Positions 8,566 through 18,198 are shown, counted from the first letter of the stretch. The stretch is DNA of 37,136 bases from RQOF01 sp964461135 (GCA_964461135.1 CAYWTB010000041.1:1-37136), one strand, 5' to 3'. Made by a program: numbers and translations. The notes: generated by a model not told the origin, from the letters alone.

Positions 8566-8901
8566 ATGCCCAGAAAAAAGACATTAAAAAAACAAGCCCG
8601 AACCTACCGGCAGAAACAGAACCGCCGAAAAAAAGCATTTTGGTGGGCATTTTTCATATTTTTGGGCATCATTCTTTTTATTTTTCTTTCTGGAAACCGC
8701 TCACTTATTCAATTATATACTCTTCATCAGAAGCGTAATAATCTGGTGAAACAGCAGGAAGAATTGATTCAGCAAAACCAGCAGTTGCGGGAAGAGATAG
8801 ATAAATTACAAAAGGATGATGAGTATATAGAGAAGCTGGCCCGGGAAAAATATAATATGAAGAAGGAAAGTGAGGAGGTTTATATTATTGAATCGAAATA
8901 A
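8566..8901 (+). CDS. ftsB: Septum formation initiator family protein (FtsB/DivIC)
   Basis: A small bitopic membrane protein of the divisome, which in model bacteria forms a complex with FtsL and FtsQ/DivIB. The 111 residues comprise a strongly basic cytoplasmic head (about 1-24), one transmembrane helix (about 25-42, WWAFFIFLGIILFIFLSG), a coiled coil rich in Gln/Glu/Leu (about 50-82) and the hallmark tail DEYIEKLAREKYNMKKESEEVYII. The end motif and topology identify the family, while FtsB versus DivIC is a matter of naming. Location after enolase agrees. No good Shine-Dalgarno lies close to the ATG; the nearest is inside the upstream hairpin loop. Confidence 0.88.
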   Translation: MPRKKTLKKQARTYRQKQNRRKKAFWWAFFIFLGIILFIFLSGNRSLIQLYTLHQKRNNLVKQQEELIQQNQQLREEIDKLQKDDEYIEKLAREKYNMKKESEEVYIIESK

Positions 8902-8908
8902 TACCAAA

Positions 8909-8962
8909 TCTTCACTCCGGCCAAAATCCCAACCTCCCCTCTCTTTTCTTTTTTAGTGAAGA
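8909..8962. repeat. 8-bp inverted repeat around a polypyrimidine tract
   Basis: TCTTCACT (8909-8916) and AGTGAAGA (8955-8962) are perfect complements, separated by 38 bases that end in a run of about 22 pyrimidines (8933-8954). It sits just after the ftsB stop. The T-rich run precedes the right arm rather than following it, so it is not a canonical terminator on the plus strand. Confidence 0.3.
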
Positions 8963-8995
8963 TAAACAAATTACCACATTAATCATTCCCGAGAA

Positions 8996-10789
8996 ATGAT
9001 TTTCCGTTTTCGTTTATATCACCTATTCTGGATATTTATATTCACTGCCCCACTCCTGTCCGCTCCCCGTGAGTATAATCTTAATCTTTACAAAGATAAT
9101 CTCAGCTGGAACTGGCAGGGCCGGTTCCGATGGGATAGCGGGACATATGCACGTTCGCGTTTTTTTATGGCCGATCAGTTTGTGAGCAATCTGTACCTGG
9201 AGAGTGCCTTTGGAAAGAGATGGCGGGAAGAAAATGACCTGGACAGTTTCTGGTCGTATTCCCTGAACAACAATTTTGATGTGGCTACCCATTTTAAATC
9301 ACAGATTTTTTCCGATGAAAACTCATTTGTAAAATTCAGCAAACACCTGCTGTTCGAAGAATTGAATATCAAGCCGGATCCCAAATTTGCCATATTACCG
9401 GGGGTGGGCTGGACCACTGAAGATATTTATAATTACCGGGATCAGGGTTTATATTCACAACTGAAGATGAATGTATCCGGTTATGATCTTAGCGGCTATC
9501 GAAATTATACCGATGGATTCAGTTCACTTTTTATCTTTCCCGGACGTAAAAATCAGGAACACCGGTATTTTGTATCATTCAACCGGCAATTTTCTTCCCA
9601 GGCCCAGGATTCTGTTCAGGTGGGATATGAATTTGTGGATAACCGCTATCCGCTGCCACCAAGAGGTGATTACCAGGAAAAAATCCTGGAAGATGTGGGC
9701 ATTAATTCACGCTATCTTTACAACAATCTGAATTATTTCCTTAGCGGCCATTCCATAATTCAGGTAGAGACAAAGCTTCAGAATCGTGACCTCACTCAAA
9801 GCAACGTTACTCTCCAGAATCACCGGAGTGAGCTGAATTTTGCCAACAGAATAGGCATTCGTCACGCCGGCCCCCGTTTTTTGGGTGCCTTTTCTTTTTC
9901 CACCAGCCAGGTTTCCACCCTCTCTTCCCGCCGGCCGGCCGGCTCTGAGGAATCCCGCACCGATATCGACGGTCTGCAATCCGCATTCAACCTTTTAACG
10001 GACTGGAAGGTCTCACAGTCGGACAATTTCCAGTTTTCCTTTTCTTATACCAAATATGAGTATACCTCTCCGGATACCAGCCAGACCGTGGATGAGGATG
10101 ATATCCGTTTTATTGCAGACCTGCAGTACCTGCACCGTTTCAGTGAATATTTTGCACTGAGGGTCAGTACCCATTTATCTTTGTATCATCAGATCTATAT
10201 TCATCAATCCCGCAGTGCCAATAACAACTGGAACCGGATTTATCAGCTGGCTTCAACCTTTTACTACAGGATCAATGATTCATTTGAGAACAGATACCAG
10301 ATTAAAATTCTGGCCAATTATACCGTCTTTGATTTTGAGGAATTTCTTCCCGAAGTTCGCAGTTATATTTTCCGGAAGCTTTCATTCTCCGATACTCTCT
10401 CCTGGCGAATTAGTGATAGAATGAAAATTCAGGCGATTTATCAGCTGGAAAATGAAGATAACGGAACATTTTACCAGGATATCTTTGCCCAGCAGATCAG
10501 CCGTGAACTTCACAGTCATCTTATAGATATCGGACTGGTTTATTTTCGTTACAATGCCTTTGAACTGGGCACAGGGTTGAACTGGTACATCCGCAAAGAA
10601 TGGTCACATTTTCCCGAACGCCGCATGACCCGGGACTATGTGGCCTTCAGCCCCAGATTATCGTTTGTTTATAATCTGGGACAGAACCTTTACCTTTTTG
10701 CCACCTTTTCTCCCCGCCGCTACCGGGATTTATACCACCGGATGCAATATTTTTCCACCGGCCGGTTGAATCTCAGGTATTCTTTCTGA
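8996..10789 (+). CDS. Probable outer-membrane beta-barrel protein
   Basis: No named family was recognised. The 597-residue product begins with a signal peptide (about 1-23, hydrophobic core LFWIFIFTAPLLS, likely cleaved before APREY). The rest is rich in alternating polar and aromatic residues in strand-like stretches separated by short turns, many rich in Asn, Asp, Arg and Tyr. Examples are FSFSTSQVSTL, HRYFVSFNRQF, SVQVGYEFVDNR and NLYLFATFSPRRY. The C terminus is LNLRYSF, ending in phenylalanine as the BAM recognition signal of barrel proteins does. This fits a large integral barrel, perhaps 20 or more strands. Substrate is unknown. It follows ftsB by 94 bp; nothing shows co-transcription. 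The ATG at 8996 has only GAGAA upstream. Confidence 0.65.
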   Translation: MIFRFRLYHLFWIFIFTAPLLSAPREYNLNLYKDNLSWNWQGRFRWDSGTYARSRFFMADQFVSNLYLESAFGKRWREENDLDSFWSYSLNNNFDVATHFKSQIFSDENSFVKFSKHLLFEELNIKPDPKFAILPGVGWTTEDIYNYRDQGLYSQLKMNVSGYDLSGYRNYTDGFSSLFIFPGRKNQEHRYFVSFNRQFSSQAQDSVQVGYEFVDNRYPLPPRGDYQEKILEDVGINSRYLYNNLNYFLSGHSIIQVETKLQNRDLTQSNVTLQNHRSELNFANRIGIRHAGPRFLGAFSFSTSQVSTLSSRRPAGSEESRTDIDGLQSAFNLLTDWKVSQSDNFQFSFSYTKYEYTSPDTSQTVDEDDIRFIADLQYLHRFSEYFALRVSTHLSLYHQIYIHQSRSANNNWNRIYQLASTFYYRINDSFENRYQIKILANYTVFDFEEFLPEVRSYIFRKLSFSDTLSWRISDRMKIQAIYQLENEDNGTFYQDIFAQQISRELHSHLIDIGLVYFRYNAFELGTGLNWYIRKEWSHFPERRMTRDYVAFSPRLSFVYNLGQNLYLFATFSPRRYRDLYHRMQYFSTGRLNLRYSF

Positions 10790-11181
10790 CGGTTTTGATT
10801 AAGCCCATGGATATTTCCTTCATATCACAACGGGTGATATATTAGTCAGGATTTTCCGGCAGTCATGGTACTTGATTTACCATTTGCCACTTCTCCGCTG
10901 TACAATTATATTTTGTTAAATGAGAGAGGAAAAAGTAAAAGTGAGGAACAAAAATACAGGTAATTCTATTTCATATAAATAATTAACAGTTTGGATTTTA
11001 TTTTAATAATTTGCGGAAATTCTTTTGATAAATGTGAACAGGACCGGCTTTATTCCTCTGGCGGTTTGGCTTAAAGGGTGGTCCTCATATCTGAGCTTTT
11101 GATACAGGCAATTCTTTTGAACTTACAACAAAGAGATATCAATTTAATTGAAGCTCCCCAATTTATAGTTTCCGGAGAGTA
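10790..11181. other. 392-bp intergenic region
   Basis: The region is AT-rich and carries no credible gene in any frame. It holds a 7-bp inverted repeat, ATATCAC/GTGATAT (10822-10840), without a T run, and the larger hairpin at 11040-11085 described separately. The promoter of the downstream C25 peptidase gene presumably lies here, but no clear -35/-10 pair stands out. Confidence 0.6.
11040..11085 (+). promoter_or_regulatory. Two-part hairpin upstream of the C25 peptidase gene
   Basis: AGGACC (11040-11045) pairs with GGTCCT (11080-11085), and inside it CTTTA (11048-11052) pairs with TAAAG (11072-11076), leaving a 2/3-base internal loop and a 19-base apical loop. It lies 96 bases before the start codon, so it could be a structured mRNA leader or a terminator for the preceding gene, although no U tract follows directly. 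Confidence 0.3.
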
Positions 11182-14100
11182 ATGATGAAGAAAAATTATT
11201 TAATAATATTAATACTGCTTTTTCCCACCATGGTTTTTTCCGGTTTTAATATTATCCAGCAGACCCCGAATTCACTGGTAATTGAATATCAGATAGAACA
11301 GTTAAATCAGTCCAGAATGCAGATAGAGGGGCAGGAATTTTATTCGCTTGCATTCAGGGATGGTATTCTGACAGGCGAATACGGAAAGCCGGCTGTCCCC
11401 TATGTTCATAGCCGATTGGCGGTTCCACCCGGTTCAAGGGTTTCTTATCAGCTGTCTGTGCTTGAATCTGAGACGGTGAACGATGTAACGGTTCTTCCCC
11501 AGGGGATGGAATTCCGGCGTAATACAGATCCCCTGATATGGGACAAAGATGCGTACAGTTCGTCTTCGCCCTATCCCGGCGGTGATGTGCTGGCGGGGGA
11601 TGAGTACAATTTCCGGGGGGTAAACGTTGTACCGCTCAATATTTATCCCATCCAATATTTTCCGGCATCCCGTCAGCTGGTCATTCATAAATCAATCCGT
11701 ATCACTTTCCGGTTTTCCGGAGGGCAGACGCTGGTAAGCCCGGCTTCCTTCTCTGCTTATGAACAGAGCATCCTGCAGAAAAAAATCATTAATGCAGGAC
11801 AGGCCGGCATATTTTCCTATCGTGCGCCGGTAAGTTTCAAAAAGATGGCTGTTAATTATGACCTCAGCAGCGGTGAATGGTATCGCATTCCGGTTCGGGA
11901 GGAAGGAATTTACCAGATTACCGGTTCGTTCCTGAAATCTGCCGGAATTGATATCAATTCCGTCCAGACCAGTGGAGTCCACATTTATAATTATGGGGGT
12001 TATGCTCTCCCTTATAGCGTGAGTGCAGACCGGCCTCAGGATTTGAATGAGATTGCCATTGAGGTTACCGATAATGATCAGGATGGGGTGATGGATGAGA
12101 ATGACCGCATCCTTTTTTATGGGAAAGGTCTGGGTGGCTGGCGATGTGAGACAGTAAACGGAAGATTAAGATGGGTATATTCCGGCAATCCCGATGGGAA
12201 CAGAACACTTTTTCCATATGACGATACAAATTATTACATTTTTACTTTTAATTCCCAGCCGGGTAAAAAAATCCAGCAAACCGCCTCCCCCCAGAATCCG
12301 GCTCCCCGTAAGCCGTCCACCTTTACCGACTATTATCATTTTGAATCAGACCAGTATAACATCATGTCATCCGGTCTGGACTGGTACTGGCTGAAAATGA
12401 CCGGTCTCAGTGATAAAAAGAGTGCGGTCTTTTCATTACCCCAGAACCTGGCCGATGATTCCGTGAGCGTCGATGTGCAATTTCATGGAGGTTCCGGCAG
12501 TATTTATGGTGATAATGAATACTACCTTTACTCCCTTCGCGTCCTGATTAACAGCCAGGTGATACTGGATAATATATATTTTACCCGAAATGGTACCGTC
12601 GCCCGGAATTTTCAAAGACCTGTTCTCACGGCTCTGAAGAGTGGCGAAAATACGATTGAGGTTCAGCATACCGGTAATCTGCAGGGATGTGAGGTTTATC
12701 TGGATTTTTTCAATGTGCAGGTAAAAAGGCCATTTGTTGCTGAAAACTCTTTCCTGCGATTCCGGGATATTCTTGGCGGAGGTGTACCGGTGGAATATCA
12801 GGTGTCGGGATTGCCGGCCGGACAAAATAGTGTCTGGGATGTTTCGGACAATGCCAATGTAAGAAAAATCCTGCCTGCGCAGAACGGTCAGACCGTGGTT
12901 TTCCAGGATATTTCCGGTCAGCCCCGTGGAAGCGATTATTTCGTTTATGGACCTGCCGTGGTAAAAAATATTGGTTCTATGGAGAGAATTCAGAACCGTC
13001 CCAACTTGCGCGACCCTTCCCGCAGGGCGGAATTTATAATTATTACACCGGAGGTTTTTAATGATGCGGCTGAATTTCTGGAAACCTGGCGGGAAACCCA
13101 GATTCCCGATCGTATTGAGACAGAGCGTGTGTCGGTTGATCAGATATTCGATGAATTTTCCTCCTCCGTGCACGATGTAACCGCCATTCGAGATTTTCTC
13201 AAGTACGCTTACGAAAACTGGAGTGACACGCTGAAATATGTACTTTTACTGGGAGACGGTCATTATGATTACCGCTCAATCCGGATAAAGGATAATCCTG
13301 ATTATATTCCACCTTTTGAAATAAGCAACAGTGCTGAAGTTGACAGCCGTGAAACCGATAACTACTATGTGGCTTTTGGTATGAATGGTGATTTGAATAA
13401 TATTGATCCGTTTTTATCGGTGGCACGTCTTCCCGTGAATAGTCCGGAACAACTGGAAATATTCCGGGATAAAGCCGAGAAGTATTCAACTTCTTATACT
13501 CTGGAACCCGATAAAAATGGCTGGCAATCATGGCTTACATTTGTTGCGGATGATGAAAAGGGTCCAACCAATCAAAATCAAGAACTGGGCTGGCACATGA
13601 GTCCTACCGAAAATATCATAAAAACGGATGTACCAAGGAAGTTCAACATCGATAAGATTTACCTGTATGAATACGACCCGATACCGGGTGGCCTGGGCCG
13701 CTGGAAACCCAAAGCCACAGAAGATCTGTTAAACCGTATCAATCGCGGAACTCTGATGATAAACTTTTTCGGACATGGGGATTCCGATACCTGGGCTCAT
13801 GAATCAGTCCTGAACCGTGCACGGGATCTGCCCAAGTTTCAGAATGCTTATCGTCTTCCCATCTGGGTAGCGGCCACCTGTACCTGGGGAAAATACGATA
13901 ATCCTTCCAGACCTTCTATGAGCGAAGAACTGATCTGGTTGAGACAGAAAGGTGGTATTGGAGTCATTTCAGCCAGCCGGCCGGTATATGTTAACGGAAA
14001 TACGGCTTTTACTGACAGTTTTTATGCGGCTCTCTTTAATTCTAAATCCGATTTTCTAGCCAGCAGAAGGATTGGAGAGGCGTTCTTCCTGGCCTCCCAG

Positions 14101-15210
14101 GGTGGGGTGAATTACCAGAAGTTTCATCTTTACGGAGATCCGACTCTTCATCTGGCCGATCCGCAAAATAGAATAGAAATAGAGTCTGTTTCGCCCGATA
14201 CCCTAAAAGCCCTGTCAACGGTGGTGGTGGAAGCAAAGATCACCCGGCAAGACGGAACCCTGATGGGGAATTTTGAAGGTTCTGCCATCCTGCAGGTATT
14301 TGATGCTCAGGAAAGGAGAACCGCGGACGACGGATTTACTCACATAAATTATGTCAAAAACGGCGGCACAATTTTTAAAGGATTAGTGACTGTCAGTAAT
14401 GGCCATTTGACCGGACGTTTTATTGTTCCGAAATCCATCAAGTATGATGTATCGCCCACCGGTCGCCTCAGCATGTATGCCTGGAGCGATGAAATAGGCG
14501 ATGCCATTGGTTACCGGGACTCCCTGCTGCTTTACGGAAGCGAAACGCAGGTGGCTGACCAGGATGGTCCGGATATTTCGGTGTTCTTCAAAAACAATCC
14601 CAATTTTTTTGACGGCGATTTTGTATCCAACCAGCCAACACTTCAGGCTGAAATTGATGATGCCAATGGTATTAATCTTACCGGTGAGGTCGGTCATAAA
14701 ATTGAATTGACTATCGATGAATCCATCAAGAAAGATATGACCGATTTTTTTGTATACGATAAAGACAGTTATAAAAAAGGAAAAGTAGAATACACACTTC
14801 CTGCCATGAGTTCGGGTACTCATACCCTGAAAATCGCCTGCTGGGATAATCTTAATAATTACTCAGAGAGGGAAGTGACCTTCCGTACCAGTGCCGCAAA
14901 CAACCTGATGCTGACGGAAGTGGTTAACTATCCTAATCCTTTCAGTGACCGCACCCAGTTTACCTTCCAGCTGATGTCTCCCGGCGGAATGGCGGATGTG
15001 ACCATTGGGGTTTATACTGTTACCGGCCGTAAGATTTATGAGATCAGGGATATTGCCCAGCAGGGGTTCAATAAACTACCCCGGGACGGCTGGGATGGGC
15101 GTGACTGGGATGGAGATTTGATAGCCAATGGCGTTTACCTGTACAAAGTAACAGTTGACGATGGTTCCAAAACACTGGAAAAGATTGAAAAACTGGCGGT
15201 TGTGCGCTGA
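11182..15210 (+). CDS. C25 (gingipain-family) peptidase, PorU-like, with C-terminal sorting-type domain
   Basis: A 1342-residue exported cysteine peptidase. It has a signal peptide (about 1-20, MKKNYLIILILLF...VFS), an N-terminal beta-rich propeptide-like region to about 600, and a C25 caspase-like domain from about 615 (FIIITPEVF) to 985. This domain has LLLGDGHYDYR, catalytic His865 in FFGHGDSDTW and catalytic Cys900 in AATCTWG. Ig-like strands follow at 1000-1235, then a final domain from about 1240 with YPNPF at 1249 and ANGVYLYKV near the end, of the FlgD-like/type IX secretion sorting kind. In Bacteroidetes PorU is the type IX surface sortase that removes such domains from cargo; PorU itself keeps its own. 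GGAGAG precedes the tandem ATGs at 11182/11185, and spacing favours the second. No PorV-like gene is adjacent, so the PorU role is inferred while the C25 family is clear. Confidence 0.85.
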   Translation: MMKKNYLIILILLFPTMVFSGFNIIQQTPNSLVIEYQIEQLNQSRMQIEGQEFYSLAFRDGILTGEYGKPAVPYVHSRLAVPPGSRVSYQLSVLESETVNDVTVLPQGMEFRRNTDPLIWDKDAYSSSSPYPGGDVLAGDEYNFRGVNVVPLNIYPIQYFPASRQLVIHKSIRITFRFSGGQTLVSPASFSAYEQSILQKKIINAGQAGIFSYRAPVSFKKMAVNYDLSSGEWYRIPVREEGIYQITGSFLKSAGIDINSVQTSGVHIYNYGGYALPYSVSADRPQDLNEIAIEVTDNDQDGVMDENDRILFYGKGLGGWRCETVNGRLRWVYSGNPDGNRTLFPYDDTNYYIFTFNSQPGKKIQQTASPQNPAPRKPSTFTDYYHFESDQYNIMSSGLDWYWLKMTGLSDKKSAVFSLPQNLADDSVSVDVQFHGGSGSIYGDNEYYLYSLRVLINSQVILDNIYFTRNGTVARNFQRPVLTALKSGENTIEVQHTGNLQGCEVYLDFFNVQVKRPFVAENSFLRFRDILGGGVPVEYQVSGLPAGQNSVWDVSDNANVRKILPAQNGQTVVFQDISGQPRGSDYFVYGPAVVKNIGSMERIQNRPNLRDPSRRAEFIIITPEVFNDAAEFLETWRETQIPDRIETERVSVDQIFDEFSSSVHDVTAIRDFLKYAYENWSDTLKYVLLLGDGHYDYRSIRIKDNPDYIPPFEISNSAEVDSRETDNYYVAFGMNGDLNNIDPFLSVARLPVNSPEQLEIFRDKAEKYSTSYTLEPDKNGWQSWLTFVADDEKGPTNQNQELGWHMSPTENIIKTDVPRKFNIDKIYLYEYDPIPGGLGRWKPKATEDLLNRINRGTLMINFFGHGDSDTWAHESVLNRARDLPKFQNAYRLPIWVAATCTWGKYDNPSRPSMSEELIWLRQKGGIGVISASRPVYVNGNTAFTDSFYAALFNSKSDFLASRRIGEAFFLASQGGVNYQKFHLYGDPTLHLADPQNRIEIESVSPDTLKALSTVVVEAKITRQDGTLMGNFEGSAILQVFDAQERRTADDGFTHINYVKNGGTIFKGLVTVSNGHLTGRFIVPKSIKYDVSPTGRLSMYAWSDEIGDAIGYRDSLLLYGSETQVADQDGPDISVFFKNNPNFFDGDFVSNQPTLQAEIDDANGINLTGEVGHKIELTIDESIKKDMTDFFVYDKDSYKKGKVEYTLPAMSSGTHTLKIACWDNLNNYSEREVTFRTSAANNLMLTEVVNYPNPFSDRTQFTFQLMSPGGMADVTIGVYTVTGRKIYEIRDIAQQGFNKLPRDGWDGRDWDGDLIANGVYLYKVTVDDGSKTLEKIEKLAVVR

Positions 15211-15364
15211 TCTGCAGGGTTGCTATTCGCTGGGGCCGAATTCGGAATTTCAGGTGTGAGTTGATGCAGACATAATTTAATTAATAAATCCCCTTTTCGA
15301 GTTTTGGGCGGCAGGATTGCTAAGGCCACCCGTCATAATTACTCCGGCATTATTTTATCCCAGG

Positions 15365-15410
15365 TAAAATATTTCAAATTTCACATAGCACCAAGGCCGA
15401 AAATATTTTA
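15365..15410. repeat. AT-rich inverted repeat between C25 and M16 genes
   Basis: TAAAATATTT (15365-15374) and AAATATTTTA (15401-15410) are perfect complements around 26 bases, in the 264-bp gap before the first M16 gene. The arms are pure A/T, so chance is a real possibility; a role as terminator or operator is unproven. Confidence 0.25.
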
Positions 15411-15474
15411 TGTTTAAGGCTTATTATTATCTTAATGTCTTTTTACCGGAATAATATTATAGGATGAGGAGATT

Positions 15475-16776
15475 GTGAATCCTGCGTTTCAGTTTCAGAA
15501 AGAATTTTCCCATGAACCGGGGGAACACGAAGTACACGGCCTGATACTGCCTAATGGTTTGCAGGTGGTGATGATCAAAAAACATGAGACACCGGTAGTG
15601 GCGGTGGATATTTGGTATAAGGTGGGATCAAAGGATGAGAGACCCGGTAAAAGCGGATTTGCCCACCTGTTTGAGCACATGATGTTTCAGGGTTCGGAAA
15701 ATGTAGGGAAGGCTGAACATATGAAACTGATTAACGATGTGGGTGGCATGGTAAACGGATCCACCTCCCAGGACCGTACCAACTACTGGCAGGTAGTGCC
15801 GGCCAATCAGCTGGAACTGGCCCTGTGGCTGGAGGCGGATCGTATGAACTCCCTGAAGGTAAATTTGGAAAACTTTGAAAATCAGCGTTCCACCGTTAAG
15901 GAAGAACGGCGTCTGCGTATTGATAATCAGCCCTATATGCGGGTTTTGTATGAATTAAAAGATGAAGTCGCCTACACTAATTTTGCTTACAAACATTCGG
16001 TGATCGGTTCAATGGAAGACCTGGACCGGGCATCATTGAAAGAAGTAAAGGATTTTCACGATATTTACTATCGTCCCAATAATGCGGTACTTTCCATCGT
16101 AGGGGATTTTTCGGTAAAGGCAGCGACATCGCTGGTTAAAAAGCATTTCGGGTCTATTCCGGCTGGAAAGTCCGTTCCTGAGACCGACCTCAGTCAACCC
16201 CGGTCCCGGCAGGAAATTCGTTACAATTATGAAGATCCTTTTGCACCATTGCCGGCATTAATGGTCTCCTATATCATACCGGAGAGGACACACCCCGATT
16301 TTTATGCGCTGGGACTGCTGGAAAAAATTCTTTTTGATGGTGAGAGTTCCAGTTTTTACAGCACCCTGATAGAAGACAGACAGCTTGCCCTGCACATGTT
16401 TGGCGGAAATGACGGGAAATTCGGACCGGGCCTGTTCTTTGTCTTTGCCCAGCTTCATCCCCAAAAAGATCTTGCAGATCTGGAAAAAACCATTCAAGAG
16501 GAATTCCGGAGAATCCGGACCACGGGCATCAGTGAGGCGGAACTGGAAAAAGCGAAAAATAAAGTGAAGGCAGATTTTATCTCCCAGCGGGAAACGGTAA
16601 GATATCTTGCCGATCTGATGTGTTTATATACCACTCTTTACCAGGATCCTGAACAGTTTTTCCGTGAAATCCGGATTTTTGAAGCAGTAACCTGGGAGAA
16701 TATTCAACAGGTAGCGCAGAAATATTTGACTCCTGAGAATCGCTCGGTAATAGAAATTTATCCCAAAAACCGATAA
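15475..16776 (+). CDS. M16 family zinc peptidase, catalytic subunit
   Basis: A 433-residue metallopeptidase of the pitrilysin/processing-peptidase family. The inverted zinc motif HLFEH is at 64-68 with the distal glutamate ligand probably Glu143 in QRSTVKEERR; GLILPNGLQVVMIKKHETPVV at the N terminus and SIVGDF around 200 are typical of M16B. No clear signal peptide is present, so either it acts in the cytoplasm or its export signal is unusual. The start is GTG at 15475, with GAGGAG just before it (spacing short, three bases), and no ATG fits better. The next gene begins 9 bp after the stop and encodes the complementary subunit, so a heterodimer is likely, as for other bacterial M16B pairs. 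The substrate is unknown. Confidence 0.9.
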   Translation: MNPAFQFQKEFSHEPGEHEVHGLILPNGLQVVMIKKHETPVVAVDIWYKVGSKDERPGKSGFAHLFEHMMFQGSENVGKAEHMKLINDVGGMVNGSTSQDRTNYWQVVPANQLELALWLEADRMNSLKVNLENFENQRSTVKEERRLRIDNQPYMRVLYELKDEVAYTNFAYKHSVIGSMEDLDRASLKEVKDFHDIYYRPNNAVLSIVGDFSVKAATSLVKKHFGSIPAGKSVPETDLSQPRSRQEIRYNYEDPFAPLPALMVSYIIPERTHPDFYALGLLEKILFDGESSSFYSTLIEDRQLALHMFGGNDGKFGPGLFFVFAQLHPQKDLADLEKTIQEEFRRIRTTGISEAELEKAKNKVKADFISQRETVRYLADLMCLYTTLYQDPEQFFREIRIFEAVTWENIQQVAQKYLTPENRSVIEIYPKNR

Positions 16777-16785
16777 AGAAAGTTT

Positions 16786-18198
16786 GTGAATGATATGAAT
16801 ACAAATTTGCCAAAGGGTAAATCCCCCCATTTATTACAAAAGGAAATAGTTGAGCCTCCGGTGGATGCGCAACTGCTGGAATTCCATTTTCCTGATGTAC
16901 AGCAACAGCGGCTGGCCACAGGCCTCAATATTTTATTGATTAAAAGAAGTAGTCTTCCCAAGGTTTATGTTCGGCTGGGTCTGGACCTGGGAACAAAGCA
17001 TGAATCTCAGGATAAAGCCGGTTTAACGCAGCTTCTGGCAAATTCTGTCAAAAAGGGCACCGCTTCCAGGAATTACCGGGAAATCATCGACTCAATTGAG
17101 CAGGTAGGTGGGGAACTGGACACCATGGTAAATGAGGATTTTTTCGTGATCTCCGGTGAATTTTTAAAAGACCATCTGGATGTGGGGCTGGAAATCATCC
17201 GGGACATGGTTCTTAATCCCACTTTTCCGGAGGCAGAGGTGGAAAAGGAAAGGATCAGGCAGATCGCCGATCTGGAAAATGAAAAAAGTTCTCCCGAATA
17301 CCTGGCCAGCCGCCGGATGGAGAAAGCATTATTTTCGCCGCATCCATACAGTATTCATAAAACACTGGAATCATTACAAAATATTTCGCGGAATGATCTA
17401 ATCCAAATGCAGCGGCGGCGGTTCTATCCCTCAGGGTCTTACCTGGTTCTGGCCGGTGATATTTCTGTGAATAATTCGGTTGAAATGGTTAAAGAATATT
17501 TTAACGACTGGAATGTACCCGCTCCCGAATTAAAATCTGTGAATGAACCGGCGGAAATGAAGAAGACTGCCATCCACATCGTTAACCGCCCTCAATCCGA
17601 ACAGTCAAATATTTTAATGGGGAATATTCTTTTCCCGCGCCGGCATAGCGATTTTGAGAAAACGCTGGTGATGAACAAAATTCTGGGAGGAGGGGGTTCC
17701 GGTCGCCTGTTCCTGAATTTAAGGGAAGAGAAGGGTTTCACCTACGGGGCATACAGCTCGCTTCAATCTCATAAAGACACCGGTGCATTCATTGCCAATG
17801 CCGAAGTTCGCACAGAGGTAACGGCAGACGCCATACGGGCATTTCAGGATGAATTCCGGAGAATAAAAAATGAACCGGTCAATGAGAAGGAAGTCCAGAA
17901 TGCCACGCGTTATCTTCTGGGAATTTTTCCCTTGCAGAATGAAACAGCGTCGTCCATAGCAGCCCTGGCATTGAACCAGAGGCTATTCGGGCTGGGAGAC
18001 AACTATTGGAACCGCTATGTGGACCAGATTAAAACTGTGACGCCGCATGATATCCGGGAAATGGCTCAAAAGTATATCCAGGAAGACCGGATGATAATGG
18101 TAATTGTTGGCGATGCAGGTAAGCTTAAGGATCAACTTGCCGGTTTCGGGGATATCAGCGTCTTTGATCTGGAAGATAAGGAAGTAAAGGGAGTATGA
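16786..18198 (+). CDS. M16 family peptidase-like protein, non-catalytic partner subunit
   Basis: A 470-residue M16 homologue in which the zinc site is lost: the position of HxxEH reads TQLLAN (Gln82, Ala85, Asn86). It retains the C-terminal-domain motif RLFLNLREEKGFTYGAYS with Arg313 and Tyr320, which in M16 enzymes contacts the substrate backbone. The upstream gene has the zinc motif but no such clear R/Y motif. This division of labour is known for heterodimeric M16B proteases, where one subunit carries zinc and the other the R/Y pair. The start is taken as GTG 16786, nine bases after the upstream stop; ATG 16795 is in frame and equally possible because neither has a strong ribosome site. 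The stop overlaps the next start by 4 bp (ATGA). Confidence 0.9.
   Translation: MNDMNTNLPKGKSPHLLQKEIVEPPVDAQLLEFHFPDVQQQRLATGLNILLIKRSSLPKVYVRLGLDLGTKHESQDKAGLTQLLANSVKKGTASRNYREIIDSIEQVGGELDTMVNEDFFVISGEFLKDHLDVGLEIIRDMVLNPTFPEAEVEKERIRQIADLENEKSSPEYLASRRMEKALFSPHPYSIHKTLESLQNISRNDLIQMQRRRFYPSGSYLVLAGDISVNNSVEMVKEYFNDWNVPAPELKSVNEPAEMKKTAIHIVNRPQSEQSNILMGNILFPRRHSDFEKTLVMNKILGGGGSGRLFLNLREEKGFTYGAYSSLQSHKDTGAFIANAEVRTEVTADAIRAFQDEFRRIKNEPVNEKEVQNATRYLLGIFPLQNETASSIAALALNQRLFGLGDNYWNRYVDQIKTVTPHDIREMAQKYIQEDRMIMVIVGDAGKLKDQLAGFGDISVFDLEDKEVKGV

Noticed and set aside
10822..10840. Rho-independent terminator after the barrel gene (ATATCAC/GTGATAT)
   Set aside because: Stem of seven AT-rich pairs and no following T tract.
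11040..11085. tRNA gene
   Set aside because: Only 46 bases, no cloverleaf arms, no T-loop consensus.
12436..13173. 245-codon minus-strand open frame inside the C25 peptidase gene
   Set aside because: The sense frame is a full-length recognised protein; the antisense translation has no recognisable features.
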